A program made the position numbers and the translations under genes. Positions 31,749-40,308 of a stretch of DNA of 64,000 nucleotides are shown piece by piece. The notes beneath the pieces were generated by a model. That model ran no database searches, was not told the DNA's origin, and saw only the letters and a list, made by a program, of their open reading frames with translations. This stretch comes from Mycolicibacterium goodii (GTDB lineage: Bacteria; Actinomycetota; Actinomycetes; Mycobacteriales; Mycobacteriaceae), in the NCBI RefSeq assembly GCF_001187505.1, contig NZ_CP012150.1, positions 4,092,001 through 4,156,000 of the forward strand, in the 5' to 3' direction. Numbering within the stretch: the stretch's first letter is position 1; each line of letters starts with the position of its first letter.

Positions 31749-33121
31749 ATGTTGGCTTGATCCGGTAGTGGGCGCGTAGACGCGGGAGTGGCTGTATCGG
31801 CCGTCGAGGGCGGGTTGGCCAGACGAACCGAGTACAACACCCCGCCGACGACGCACACCGCAGCGGCAAGGAAGATAACCGAGACGCCGAAAGTGCTGTT
31901 GCTGGGCGATGCCTGGACGAGCGCGAGGGCAGTGACGGGTGCAAGTCCACCGGCGATCGCTCCGCCTATCTCGCGTCCGGTGCCGACACCGGAACCTCGA
32001 ACCACTGCAGGGAAGAGGCCCGCGAAGAAGGCTCCCTGCGCGGCGACCATGGTGGGCATCGCTACGCCGGTGGCGACGATGAGCGCGACCCAGATCACCA
32101 CGGCGCGGTTGGTGTCGAGCATCCAGAAGAACGGGAACGCGAGAAGCCCGATTAACGCGCCTCCCGCAGCCAAAACGCGGTGGGGACCGAACTTGTCACA
32201 CATTCGCCCGGCGATAGGGACCACCAGGATCGCAATCCCGGTCGCGATGGCCACGCCGGTGGCGCCGACACTCGCATCGACATCGCGGTACGTCGACAGG
32301 TAAGCCAGTGAGAAGGTCTTGAACAGGTAACTGGCCGCAGTAGAGCCGAAGAAGACGACCAGGGTGAGCAGCAGCGGCCGCCAGTTCATGCGAACGAGAC
32401 TGTTCAGGGGCGACTGCACACTCGCGGTTGCTTTGCGGCTGGCTTTGAAATCGGGTGCTTCGGGCATGCGGGTGCGCATGACCAGGCCGACGGCAACCAG
32501 AGCGAAGCTCGCGATGAACGGAATCCGCCAGCCACCTTGCTGAATGAGGAACTCGCCGCTCGCGGTCATAAGTATGGCGACGACGATCGAGGCCAGAAAG
32601 AGGCCCAGATTCGAGCCCAATGCCGGCCAAGAGCCTTGGCTTCCACGTTTCGCGGGATTCGCATTCTCGTAGGAGATCGCGATGGCTGGAGAGAATTCGG
32701 CCCCGGCCCCGAGTCCCTGGATGAGGCGGAGCAGCACGAGAAGCACTGGTGCTGCTATCCCAATCATCTCGTACGAGGGCAGTAAGCCGATCAAGCCCGA
32801 CGCGGTGCCCATCAAGATGAACGAGAGCAGGAGTATGGGCTTGCGCCCAAACCGGTCACTTAAGGCGCCGAACACAATGCCGCCAATGGGTCTGGCGAAG
32901 AACCCGACGCCGAAGGTGGCGATAGATGCCAGTGTTGCGGTCGCGGAGTCGAAGGCAGGAAAGAAGACTTGGCCGAACACCAGCGCCGCCATGCTCGCGA
33001 AGAGGAAGAAGTCGAACCATTCCAGTGCGGTGCCGACCACTACCGCGTTCCGTAGGCGGCGTCTCGACTTCGCGGGATCTGTGCTGTCGGATCGTGTAAT
33101 CCCCACGTTGGGACTCCTCAT
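31745..33121 (-). CDS. MHS family MFS transporter (metabolite:H+ symporter), copy 1
   Basis: A 458-residue proton symporter of the MHS group, which includes shikimate, citrate, alpha-ketoglutarate and proline/betaine carriers. Landmarks: GTALEWFDFFLFASMAA in helix 1, RPIGGIVFGALSDRFGRKP (motif A), LRLIQGLGAGAEFSPAIAISYEN in helix 4. The ATG at 33121 is used; an upstream ATG at 33184 would overlap the operator-like element. Divergent from its paralogue at 33369. Confidence 0.92.
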   Translation of the reverse strand: MRSPNVGITRSDSTDPAKSRRRLRNAVVVGTALEWFDFFLFASMAALVFGQVFFPAFDSATATLASIATFGVGFFARPIGGIVFGALSDRFGRKPILLLSFILMGTASGLIGLLPSYEMIGIAAPVLLVLLRLIQGLGAGAEFSPAIAISYENANPAKRGSQGSWPALGSNLGLFLASIVVAILMTASGEFLIQQGGWRIPFIASFALVAVGLVMRTRMPEAPDFKASRKATASVQSPLNSLVRMNWRPLLLTLVVFFGSTAASYLFKTFSLAYLSTYRDVDASVGATGVAIATGIAILVVPIAGRMCDKFGPHRVLAAGGALIGLLAFPFFWMLDTNRAVVIWVALIVATGVAMPTMVAAQGAFFAGLFPAVVRGSGVGTGREIGGAIAGGLAPVTALALVQASPSNSTFGVSVIFLAAAVCVVGGVLYSVRLANPPSTADTATPASTRPLPDQANI

Positions 33122-33156
33122 CTGCTGGGCCTGAAGCTTGATCCTCACGCTGCACA

Positions 33157-33169
33157 GTTCGTATATACG
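33157..33169 (-). promoter_or_regulatory. Operator-like element upstream of MHS copy 1
   Basis: Read on the minus strand this is CGTATATACGAAC, the best single match to the 13-bp element of the island, containing the perfect palindrome CGTATATACG at 33160-33169. A weaker partner may exist about 20 bases upstream on the same strand. It lies 36 bases before the MHS copy 1 start. Confidence 0.55.
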
Positions 33170-33314
33170 TGTGAACAATCGCATATTGAGACGCTGTGGT
33201 GATGGAATCTATCGTCCACGGCTGACGGAGGCAAGCTTCTGCCGGGGTGCGCCAGCCCCTTGACGTAGAGCGCTTCAATTGACAGGCAAACGTGATTCAG
33301 GATACATTCATGTT

Positions 33315-33347
33315 CTGTAACACGAACAAGTGTGCGGATATACGATC
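33315..33347 (+). promoter_or_regulatory. Tandem 13-bp operator-like pair upstream of MHS copy 2
   Basis: CTGTAACACGAAC (33315-33327) and CGGATATACGATC (33335-33347) are same-strand elements exactly 20 bases apart, ending 21 bases before the MHS copy 2 ATG. Both MHS promoters in this divergent interval therefore carry the element in the direction of their own gene. Confidence 0.55.
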
Positions 33348-33368
33348 AACAGGTTTGGAGCGACGCCC

Positions 33369-34781
33369 ATGACTGACAGCGCAGCGACCGCAACCGATCG
33401 GCGCACACTTCGCCGTCGGGTGCGGTCGGCCGTAATCGTCGGGTCGGCCCTTGAATGGTTCGACTTCATGCTCTACGCGTCGATGTCGGCGTTGATCTTC
33501 AATCGGATCTTCTTCACGAATATGGATCCGGCAACCGCGACGCTGGCGTCGTTGGCTACCTTCGGGGTCGGCTTCCTGGCGCGACCGATCGGCGGCATCG
33601 TTCTCGGCGCAATGGGAGATCGCATCGGTCGAAAAACGGTCCTGATGCTCACGTTCGTCCTGATGGGCGTGTCGTCCGGCCTCATCGGTCTAGTCCCCGA
33701 TTACGAGTCGATTGGCATCTTTGCGCCCATCTGTCTGGTGATTCTGCGTCTGGTGCAAGGGTTTGGCGCCGGAGCGGAAAGTGCGAGCGCCGTCGCGGTT
33801 TCCTACGAATATGCCGATCCTGATCGCAAAGGGAGATCGGCCGCATGGCCAGCTCTCGGCGCCAACATGGGGTTGTTCGCCGCCTCGATCCTGGTCGCGA
33901 TTCTCGCTGCGACACCGGATGACTTCCTGTACGGGATCGGCTGGCGGATTCCGTTTGTTTCAAGCTTCGTTCTGGTCCTGCTTGGTTTGATCGTGCGAGC
34001 GCGCCTGCCCGAAACTCCGGAGTTCACGGAGGCGGCGGCACAGGACAGGATCATCCGTGACAAGTCGCCGCTGAGAAGCTTGGTCACGAACCATTGGCGT
34101 GGCCTGCTCATCATCATGATCGTGTACTTCGGCTACAACGGTGCCGGCTATCTGTTCAAGACATTCAGCCTGGCCTACATGACGACCTACCGGGACGTGG
34201 ACGCGAGTGTGGGAGCGTTCGCCGTTGCCTTGGCCACCGGCGTTGCAGTGCTCACCGTTCCGATTGCCGGCCGCCTCACCGACATCTGGGGCGCCGGAAA
34301 AGTCGTCCTGGGTGGCGGCCTCCTCGTGGCCGCCCTGGCATTCCCGTTCTTCTGGCTGATCAATACCGGTAATCCTGTGTTGATTAGTATTGCCGTCGTC
34401 GCCGGCACAGGAGTCGCAGCGCCCACGATGCTTGCGGCCCAAGGCGCCTTCTTCGCGCAGCAGTTCCCGGTGGAGGTCCGGAACTCGGGCATGAGTACGG
34501 GGCGAGAAGTTGGGGGAGCGATCGCCGGCGGGGCTGCGCCTGTCGTGGCAATGTCGCTGGTTCAGATGTCCCCGAACAACGGAACCTGGGGGGTCTCACT
34601 GCTTTTCCTGTTGGGAGCCGCCTGCACGATCGGTGGCGTCTTATGTGCTGCCAGGATCAATCCCAACGTGGCACGCGGCGGCAACATGGCCGCCGAGCAC
34701 ACTCACGACGCTAGAGCCAGTGCAGGGTCGGCACGGTCGGCGCTGGCTGAAGGGCCTGACGTCACTGCCGGTGCCCGTTGA
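33369..34781 (+). CDS. MHS family MFS transporter (metabolite:H+ symporter), copy 2
   Basis: A 470-residue paralogue of the divergent MHS transporter. It shares GSALEWFDFMLYASMSA, LARPIGGIVLGAMGDRIGRKT, and LRLVQGFGAGAESASAVAVSYEYA with it, the last segment carrying SAS in place of FSP, a difference near the likely substrate path. A GGAG site precedes ATG 33369. Likely imports an organic acid with protons. The thiolase gene follows 15 bases later, so transport and CoA-ester metabolism may be one transcript. Confidence 0.92.
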   Translation: MTDSAATATDRRTLRRRVRSAVIVGSALEWFDFMLYASMSALIFNRIFFTNMDPATATLASLATFGVGFLARPIGGIVLGAMGDRIGRKTVLMLTFVLMGVSSGLIGLVPDYESIGIFAPICLVILRLVQGFGAGAESASAVAVSYEYADPDRKGRSAAWPALGANMGLFAASILVAILAATPDDFLYGIGWRIPFVSSFVLVLLGLIVRARLPETPEFTEAAAQDRIIRDKSPLRSLVTNHWRGLLIIMIVYFGYNGAGYLFKTFSLAYMTTYRDVDASVGAFAVALATGVAVLTVPIAGRLTDIWGAGKVVLGGGLLVAALAFPFFWLINTGNPVLISIAVVAGTGVAAPTMLAAQGAFFAQQFPVEVRNSGMSTGREVGGAIAGGAAPVVAMSLVQMSPNNGTWGVSLLFLLGAACTIGGVLCAARINPNVARGGNMAAEHTHDARASAGSARSALAEGPDVTAGAR

Positions 34782-34796
34782 TACGAAAGGTAATCG

Positions 34797-35975
34797 ATGA
34801 AAATTGATCCAATTGTCGTGCTCGACGGTGCACGCACTCCTATCGGCAGTTTCGGCGGGGCACTGAAGGATGTGCCGGCGCATGAACTGGGTGCAGCGGC
34901 AGCACGGGTCGCTTTGGATCGCGCCGGTCTGCCCGGCGCACTCGTCGACGAAGTCGTGATGGGCTGCATCGGGCAGGTGGGACCGGACGCCTACAACGGC
35001 CGCCGCGTCGCGTTGGGTGCGGGATTGCCGGAGAGCACACCGGCATACACGGTCAACCGGCTGTGCGGGTCAGGGCTGCAGGCAATTTGGTCTGCCGCAA
35101 TGCAGATACGCTGGGGCGCAGCGCAGTTCGCATTGGCTGGTGGAGACGAGAACATGTCGCGAATGCCGTTCTACGACTTCGGCGCCCGGTCCGGCTTTAA
35201 GTTGGGCGACCGGTCTCTCGTCGACGGCACGGTGGCGATGCTGACTGATCCGTTCAGCGGTGTGCACATGGGCCGCACCGCCGAAGCCGTTGCCAAGAAA
35301 TATGACGTCACACGCGAGCAACAAGACGAGTTTGCAGTCGAATCGCAGCGGCGAGCAGCCACCGAGGCGGCGCGCACGGCGTTCGCCGACGAGATCACCC
35401 CTGTCGAGGCAGGTGGTCGGCGGCCCGTCACGGTGGCCTCCGACGAACATCCCAAACCAGAGACCACCGAGGAAGTCCTGGCCAAGCTGCGCCCTGCGTT
35501 CGAACAGGGCGGCTCTGTCACCGCGGGTAACTCATCTGGCATCAATGACGGTGCGGCCGCACTTGTGTTGGCCGCCGGTTCGGCAGCCGATGAACGCGGA
35601 TTGACCGGTCTCGCCAGCCTGGAGGCAGTCACCACCGCTGCCATGGATCCGGGGCTGATGGGGTACGCGCCAGTTCTGGCCCTACACAAGCTGTTCGAGC
35701 AGACCGGGATGACACCGGACGACATCGATGTATTCGAGGTGAATGAAGCGTTTGCCGCGCAAGCCGTCGCCGTGATTCGTGACGCCAAACTATCGCCCGA
35801 GGCCACGAATCCTTATGGAGGCGCGATCGCACTCGGTCACCCGGTGGGTGCCACCGGGGCGATACTGTCGCTTCGTGTCGCCAAGGATCTTGTCCGCCGT
35901 GATCTGGAGTTCGGGGTCGTGACGATGTGCATCGGCGGTGGTCAAGCGTTGGCGGCGCTGTTCCGCAGATTATGA
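34797..35975 (+). CDS. Acetyl-CoA acetyltransferase (thiolase)
   Basis: A 392-residue thiolase that cleaves (or condenses) acyl-CoA units. All three active-site regions are present: nucleophilic Cys in NRLCGSGLQAIWSA near residue 88, the His of GHPVGATGA near residue 350, and the second Cys of MCIGGGQALA near residue 380. The degradative biosynthetic distinction is not possible from sequence alone; context with an organic-acid symporter favours the degradative direction. Ribosome site GAAAGG precedes the start. Confidence 0.95.
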   Translation: MKIDPIVVLDGARTPIGSFGGALKDVPAHELGAAAARVALDRAGLPGALVDEVVMGCIGQVGPDAYNGRRVALGAGLPESTPAYTVNRLCGSGLQAIWSAAMQIRWGAAQFALAGGDENMSRMPFYDFGARSGFKLGDRSLVDGTVAMLTDPFSGVHMGRTAEAVAKKYDVTREQQDEFAVESQRRAATEAARTAFADEITPVEAGGRRPVTVASDEHPKPETTEEVLAKLRPAFEQGGSVTAGNSSGINDGAAALVLAAGSAADERGLTGLASLEAVTTAAMDPGLMGYAPVLALHKLFEQTGMTPDDIDVFEVNEAFAAQAVAVIRDAKLSPEATNPYGGAIALGHPVGATGAILSLRVAKDLVRRDLEFGVVTMCIGGGQALAALFRRL

Positions 35976-36033
35976 CAGCGCACGACGACCGACTTTCGAA
36001 TTGCCGGCCGTAGGCGGAAAGGATTCAGGACGT

Positions 36034-36846
36034 TTGACCGCCGATCTCGTGTTCTTCGCCGCAGACAACACCTCCGGCGCCGAGAAGTTGGTTCCGTTGG
36101 CGGCCGCCGCGGGCAACTGGGGGCCGTCGAGGATGCGCGGGATGGCAGTCAGCGGCGCGCTGGCCCGGGCCGCCGAACGGTCGATCGGGCGGCCCGACAT
36201 GCGGCCGGTTCGTTGGACTCTCGACCTGTATCGCCCTGCAGCGCTGGCGCCCTGCAACACCTGCAGCCGGGTTGTTCGTTCCGGGCGTCGATTGTGCCTC
36301 GTCGAATCGGAACTGCTCCAGAATGATTCGCCGGTTGCAAGGAGTACCGCGTTGTTCTTGCAGCCCGATTACCGAACACCTGAGGGCCGTACCTGGGCAC
36401 CATCGCACGATATTGCGCCACCCCCAACAGAACTCGCGCCAACCGGGCGAGAGTCGAGGCTGTACTACAGCGAGGGGATCGGGTGGACGGGGTCGGGTGC
36501 GGAGCACCAGAGTGCGGCGCGCAAACAGGTATGGATACTGCCGGTCACTGTCGTGGAGGGCGAGCAGTCTTCTCCGTTCGTTCACGCCGCCAGTTCGGCT
36601 GATGTCGCCAGTTTGGTCAGCAATTGGGGCAACTCCGGTATGGAGTTCATCAACGCCGACGTAACCCTGACTTTGTCGCGGCCTCCTGTGTCGACGGAGA
36701 TCGGGTTCTCCGCGATGGATCGGACCGAGGCCGACGGCATCTCGGTAGGCACGAGCGCAGTATTCGACCGTGCCGGAGTGCTGGGAACAGCGCTGGTGTG
36801 CGCGATGATCAACGGTGGTACGAAGGTCGACCCTCGCGTTCGGTGA
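36034..36846 (+). CDS. Acyl-CoA thioesterase-like protein (double hot-dog fold)
   Basis: About 270 residues resembling TesB-like/4HBT_3 double hot-dog thioesterases: GNWGPSRMRGMAVSGALARAAE (the helix segment of the first hot-dog), PVRWTLDLYRPAALAPC, RRLCLVESELLQNDSPVARSTALFL, and a second half with SNWGNSGMEFINADVTLTLSRPP. No in-frame ATG exists before the conserved part; I use the TTG at 36034 behind AAGGATTCAGGACG, but TTG 36001 or GTG 35938 (overlapping the thiolase) are alternatives. It lies in the thiolase operon and could release a CoA ester. Confidence 0.7.
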   Translation: MTADLVFFAADNTSGAEKLVPLAAAAGNWGPSRMRGMAVSGALARAAERSIGRPDMRPVRWTLDLYRPAALAPCNTCSRVVRSGRRLCLVESELLQNDSPVARSTALFLQPDYRTPEGRTWAPSHDIAPPPTELAPTGRESRLYYSEGIGWTGSGAEHQSAARKQVWILPVTVVEGEQSSPFVHAASSADVASLVSNWGNSGMEFINADVTLTLSRPPVSTEIGFSAMDRTEADGISVGTSAVFDRAGVLGTALVCAMINGGTKVDPRVR

Positions 36847-36865
36847 CGCTCATGAAGGAGACGAC

Positions 36866-37810
36866 GTGAAAGCAATCGGCATCACGGAATACGGAGGCCC
36901 AGAGGCGCTCGAACTCCTGGACCTGCCCGAACCGCAGGCCGGTGACGGCGAAGTGCGAATCCGGGTACACGCTGCCGCGGTGAACCCGACGGATACGCTG
37001 ATCCGGTCAGGTGCGCGGCGCCAGGCCGGCATTGCCGCGCCGTACGTACCGGGCATGGATGCGGCGGGCATCATCGATCAGATCGGTCCCGGCGTTGACA
37101 CCCGGCTCGCGGTCGGGATGCCCGTCGTGACCATCGTGGTTCCTTCAGGAACACACGGTGCATACGCGGAAAAGATCGTTGTTCCTGCCGCTTCGGTAGT
37201 GCCCGCGCCCCGCGGTGCGGATCTGGTGGAAGCGAGCACATTACTCATGAACGCCATGACCGCCCGTCTGGCGGTCAATGCCCTGGAATTGAGCACGGGT
37301 GACGTGGCCGCCGTCACCGGCGCCGCCGGCGCCTTCGGCGGGTACGCGATCCAGCTTGCGAAGGCCGATGGGCTTCGCGTGATCGCCGACTCGAAGCCTG
37401 AAGACGAAGCACTCGTGACGACATTCGGCGCCGACGAGGTCATTGAACGCGGCCCCGACGTTGCCGCACGAATCCGTGCAGTTGTCCCCGCGGGCGTGCC
37501 AGGTCTCGCAGACGGCGCCCTGCTGAACGGCTTGGCAGTGCCCGCGATTGCTGACGGTGGACGCCTAGTGACAGTGCGCGAGTGGGACGGTCCCGCCGAG
37601 CGGGGCATCATTATTCACTCGGTCCGCGTGAGGCACTCGGCGACTGATACGCAGGGGCTCGAGCGCCTGGTTCGTCAAGTCGAGCTGGGCGTGCTCACTC
37701 TCCGTGTCGCGCAGGTGTTCCCGGCAACCGCTGCCGCCCAAGCGCATCGACTGCTCGAAGCCGGCGGAATTCGCGGCCGGCTGGTACTTGATTTCACTGA
37801 CTTTGGCTAG
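36866..37810 (+). CDS. Quinone oxidoreductase-like MDR family protein (zinc-free)
   Basis: A 314-residue medium-chain dehydrogenase/reductase of the NADPH:quinone-reductase type. Landmarks: MKAIGITEYGGPEALELLDLP start, the conserved VNPTDTLIRSG loop, VTGAAGAFGGYAIQLAKADG for NADP(H), and the terminal LEAGGIRGRLVLDF. It has no catalytic-zinc cysteines. GTG 36866 follows a clear AAGGAG. Last gene of the 33369-37810 run. A decayed relative lies at 61320-61570. Confidence 0.9.
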   Translation: MKAIGITEYGGPEALELLDLPEPQAGDGEVRIRVHAAAVNPTDTLIRSGARRQAGIAAPYVPGMDAAGIIDQIGPGVDTRLAVGMPVVTIVVPSGTHGAYAEKIVVPAASVVPAPRGADLVEASTLLMNAMTARLAVNALELSTGDVAAVTGAAGAFGGYAIQLAKADGLRVIADSKPEDEALVTTFGADEVIERGPDVAARIRAVVPAGVPGLADGALLNGLAVPAIADGGRLVTVREWDGPAERGIIIHSVRVRHSATDTQGLERLVRQVELGVLTLRVAQVFPATAAAQAHRLLEAGGIRGRLVLDFTDFG

Positions 37811-37848
37811 ATATCGCGCAGCGCTGACGACAACTTGCGTCGCGACGT

Positions 37849-37888
37849 GTGAAGCAGCCCCCGGGGCGATCCCAAGGGGTTGCTTCAC
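37849..37888. repeat. Long inverted repeat downstream of the MDR gene
   Basis: GTGAAGCAGCCCC (37849-37861) pairs with GGGGTTGCTTCAC (37876-37888) with a single G-T wobble and a 14-base loop. It begins 38 bases after the MDR stop. It may be a transcription terminator, but no T-tract follows, or the subterminal end of the IS110-type relic just downstream. Confidence 0.6.
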
Positions 37889-38029
37889 CGCTGGTATGGA
37901 TCGAGTTGGTCCTTCTCAAATGCAGCCGGAGGTGCAGGAAGGGATCGGTAACTGATTCCTTTTGGAGTCCGTGTGTTGACGCACGTCGACCTCCTGACAC
38001 ACCCCGGAGGTGTTGTTGTGTCTGTGTAT

Positions 38030-39215
38030 GCTGCTCCAGGTCACGTCATCCACGTTCATCGTTGCCGTTGATGTCGGCAAGACCTCGGCACTGTTGTCGA
38101 TGACTGATTCGGGTCGTCATCGGTTGTTCGGTCCGTCGGATTCGCGTTGAATCGTACAGGGTTGACCGCCGTCGCGGCTGCGGCGATGTCCTTGGTTCCG
38201 CCGTCTGGCAGGTCAAGGTCGGTGTGGAGGCGGCCGGCCACTATCACTGTCCAGTGCTTGACCATCGCTGGCCACCCGGGTGGGAAGTGTTGGAACTCAA
38301 TCCTGCCCCCGTCGCCAAGCAACGCCGGGTGCAGGGTAGCGGACGGCTCCAGACCGATGTAATCGATCGGGAAGCAATCACCGAACTTGTGCTGGCCGGG
38401 TATGGCAGCCCGGTGACCGATCGAGATGAGGTGATCGGCGAGATGAGCGCCTGGGCCGGTCATCGGAGCCGGCGGGTGGCCACGCGTACTGCGACGAAGA
38501 ATCAGCTCCTCGGGCAGCTGGACCGAGCGTTTCCCGGTCTACTCCTGGCTCTGCCGGATGTGCTGAGAACCAAGATCGGCCGGCTGGTAGCCACTGAGTT
38601 TTCTGATCCGTCACGTCTGGCCGGACTCGGCGTCAACCGGCTGATCCGATTGGCCGCAGCCCGCGACCTGCGCCTGAGCCGCCCGGTCGCCGAACGTGTG
38701 GTGGCCGCGGCACGCGGTGCATTGCCCACCCGCGATGCGGTGATCGCGCGCCGGATATTGGCCGCCGATCTGGCGTTGTTTAATGATCTGGATCACCAGA
38801 TCCAAACGGCTGAGGCGGCGTTGACTGCTCTGCTGGCGCGTAGCCCGTATGCCACTTTGACCTCGGTGCCAGGCTGGGCGTGATGCGAGTGTCTAATTAC
38901 GCTGCGGCTCTGGGTGATCCACAACGGTGGCCGGAGGCCCCGGCAAATCTATCGTGCGTCGGGCGGTCGCCGATGCAGTACGAATCGGCTCACAAGCGCC
39001 GCGACGGCGGCATCAGCCGGGAAGGCAGCGTGGCCGCGCCCTGATCGACCTCGGTATCGGCCTGTGGCTCAACGAACCGGCAGCCAAGAACTACGCACAC
39101 GAACTCAAGGCCCGCGGAAAGCATGGCGGCGTCGTGGCCTGTGCGTTGGCCAATCACGCCAACCGCATTGCTCACGCCTTGGTACACGACCACGCCACCT
39201 ACGAGCCGACGCGAC
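38030..39215 (+). pseudogene. IS110-family transposase relic
   Basis: Fragments of a DEDD/serine-type IS110 transposase lie in the correct order but in different frames: the first catalytic strand FIVAVDVGKTSALLS near 38055; after a stop near 38147, VEAAGHYHCPVLDH and the TDVIDREAITELVLAG segment in the frame ending at 38883; then RVSNYAAALGDPQRWPEAP, GPRQIYRASG and finally LIDLGIGLWLNEPAAKNYAH to HDHATYEP. At least four frame changes or stops mean no functional enzyme. It marks a past insertion between the thiolase operon and the porin gene. Confidence 0.85.
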
Positions 39216-39573
39216 GAGTTCTAACCCGTTCCCGATCACCACCGGTGAAAGGAGCGACCAAGACACTGCACAACATTTGTCGGTAGTGCCACGCTGAACG
39301 GACGGGACGAAGGGCCGGATCAGATGCCGTCATCGCTATGGCGGACCCGTTACCGGGTTACGCCGTGACTAGCTTGGCGCCCGGCCCTTCGCCTCCGCGG
39401 CAGCCCGAACGACGCCAGATAACCCACTTCAGAGGTTGCATACATCAGCGGCGGCGCCAGGCACCTCTCCGCGAAGTCAACACCACCGACCGCACCAACA
39501 CGAACGCGCCGAACAGGGGCGAGAACCTACTTCGGCCACACACCCGCTTGACTCGACCTACAGCCGGCTAGTA
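39216..39573. other. Intergenic region with no supported gene
   Basis: About 360 bases between the transposase relic and the porin. Short frames exist but lack domain character. The first part may be the right flank of the IS110-type element. Confidence 0.5.
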
Positions 39574-39605
39574 CATGAACTGAACGTTCATATGCTCAGT
39601 TCATG
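39574..39605. terminator. Stem-loop at the 3' end of the porin gene
   Basis: CATGAACTGA (39574-39583) and TCAGTTCATG (39596-39605) are perfect 10-bp complements with a 12-base loop, and the stem overlaps the porin stop codon. Its position fits a transcription or mRNA-stability element for the minus-strand porin transcript; there is no strong T-tract. Confidence 0.5.
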
Positions 39606-40231
39606 TTCCAGGGCTCGCCGTAGGTGGTGACCGAGTCACCGGTGGAGGCGATCAGCCGGGCGAACGGACGCAGCAGCACACCGCCGGCCGCACCGGTCAC
39701 GGTGCCGTGCGCGTTGGACACCGCCACACCGCCGGCAGCACCGGAGACGTCGACCGAGAAGGTCGCGACTTCCTGGATGCCCGGGCCGTTGCCGAGGTCG
39801 GCCGAGATCGACACGCCGGGGAACAGGTTCGGCGTGATGATGGTGTCGAGGCCGAACGGCGGCTGGGTGATGTTGCCGTCGTCGATCAGGATGTTCGGGG
39901 TGGTGTAGCTGAAGTTGATGCCCACGCCCAGCGACCACGGGAAGCCGATCTGGTAGCCCAGCTCCAGGGTGCCCTCGAACTCGTCGGCGCCCGGGCCGGC
40001 CACGATGTACTTGGCGCGACCGGAGTGGAACCACTCACGGGTCAGACGGTTGCGGTCGAGCGGGAACACACCGTTGAGGAAGGTGTCCCACTGCTGCACG
40101 GTCAGGGTGCGGTCCTGGCCGTCGACGAGGCTCAGCTCGTTGTCCAAGCCCGCGTGAGCAGTGCCAGTGCTTGTAAATAGAGCCGCGATCGCGGCCACCG
40201 CCGCCACACACGCACGTGAAATCGATCTCAT
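39596..40231 (-). CDS. MspA-family outer-membrane porin
   Basis: Forms octameric water-filled channels in the mycobacterial outer membrane for small hydrophilic nutrients. The 211-residue precursor has a 27-residue signal ending THA-type (TGTAHA) before mature GLDNELSLVDGQDRTLTVQQ, leaving exactly 184 residues as in MspA. Mature positions 90 and 91 are Asp, but position 93, Asp in MspA, is Asn (codon AAC), and position 139, Glu in MspA, is Ala. The N-terminal half is MspA-like, while NITQPPFGLDTIITPN resembles MspD. AGGGAG lies five bases before ATG 40231. Likely serves the organic-acid uptake systems around it. Confidence 0.96.
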   Translation of the reverse strand: MRSISRACVAAVAAIAALFTSTGTAHAGLDNELSLVDGQDRTLTVQQWDTFLNGVFPLDRNRLTREWFHSGRAKYIVAGPGADEFEGTLELGYQIGFPWSLGVGINFSYTTPNILIDDGNITQPPFGLDTIITPNLFPGVSISADLGNGPGIQEVATFSVDVSGAAGGVAVSNAHGTVTGAAGGVLLRPFARLIASTGDSVTTYGEPWNMN

Positions 40232-40308
40232 TGTCTCCCTAGCTACCATGACGGTGACCCCTGCTGGTGCACCGCGACTTTCGATGTTGGCTCGCCTCTT
40301 CGGCGTGC

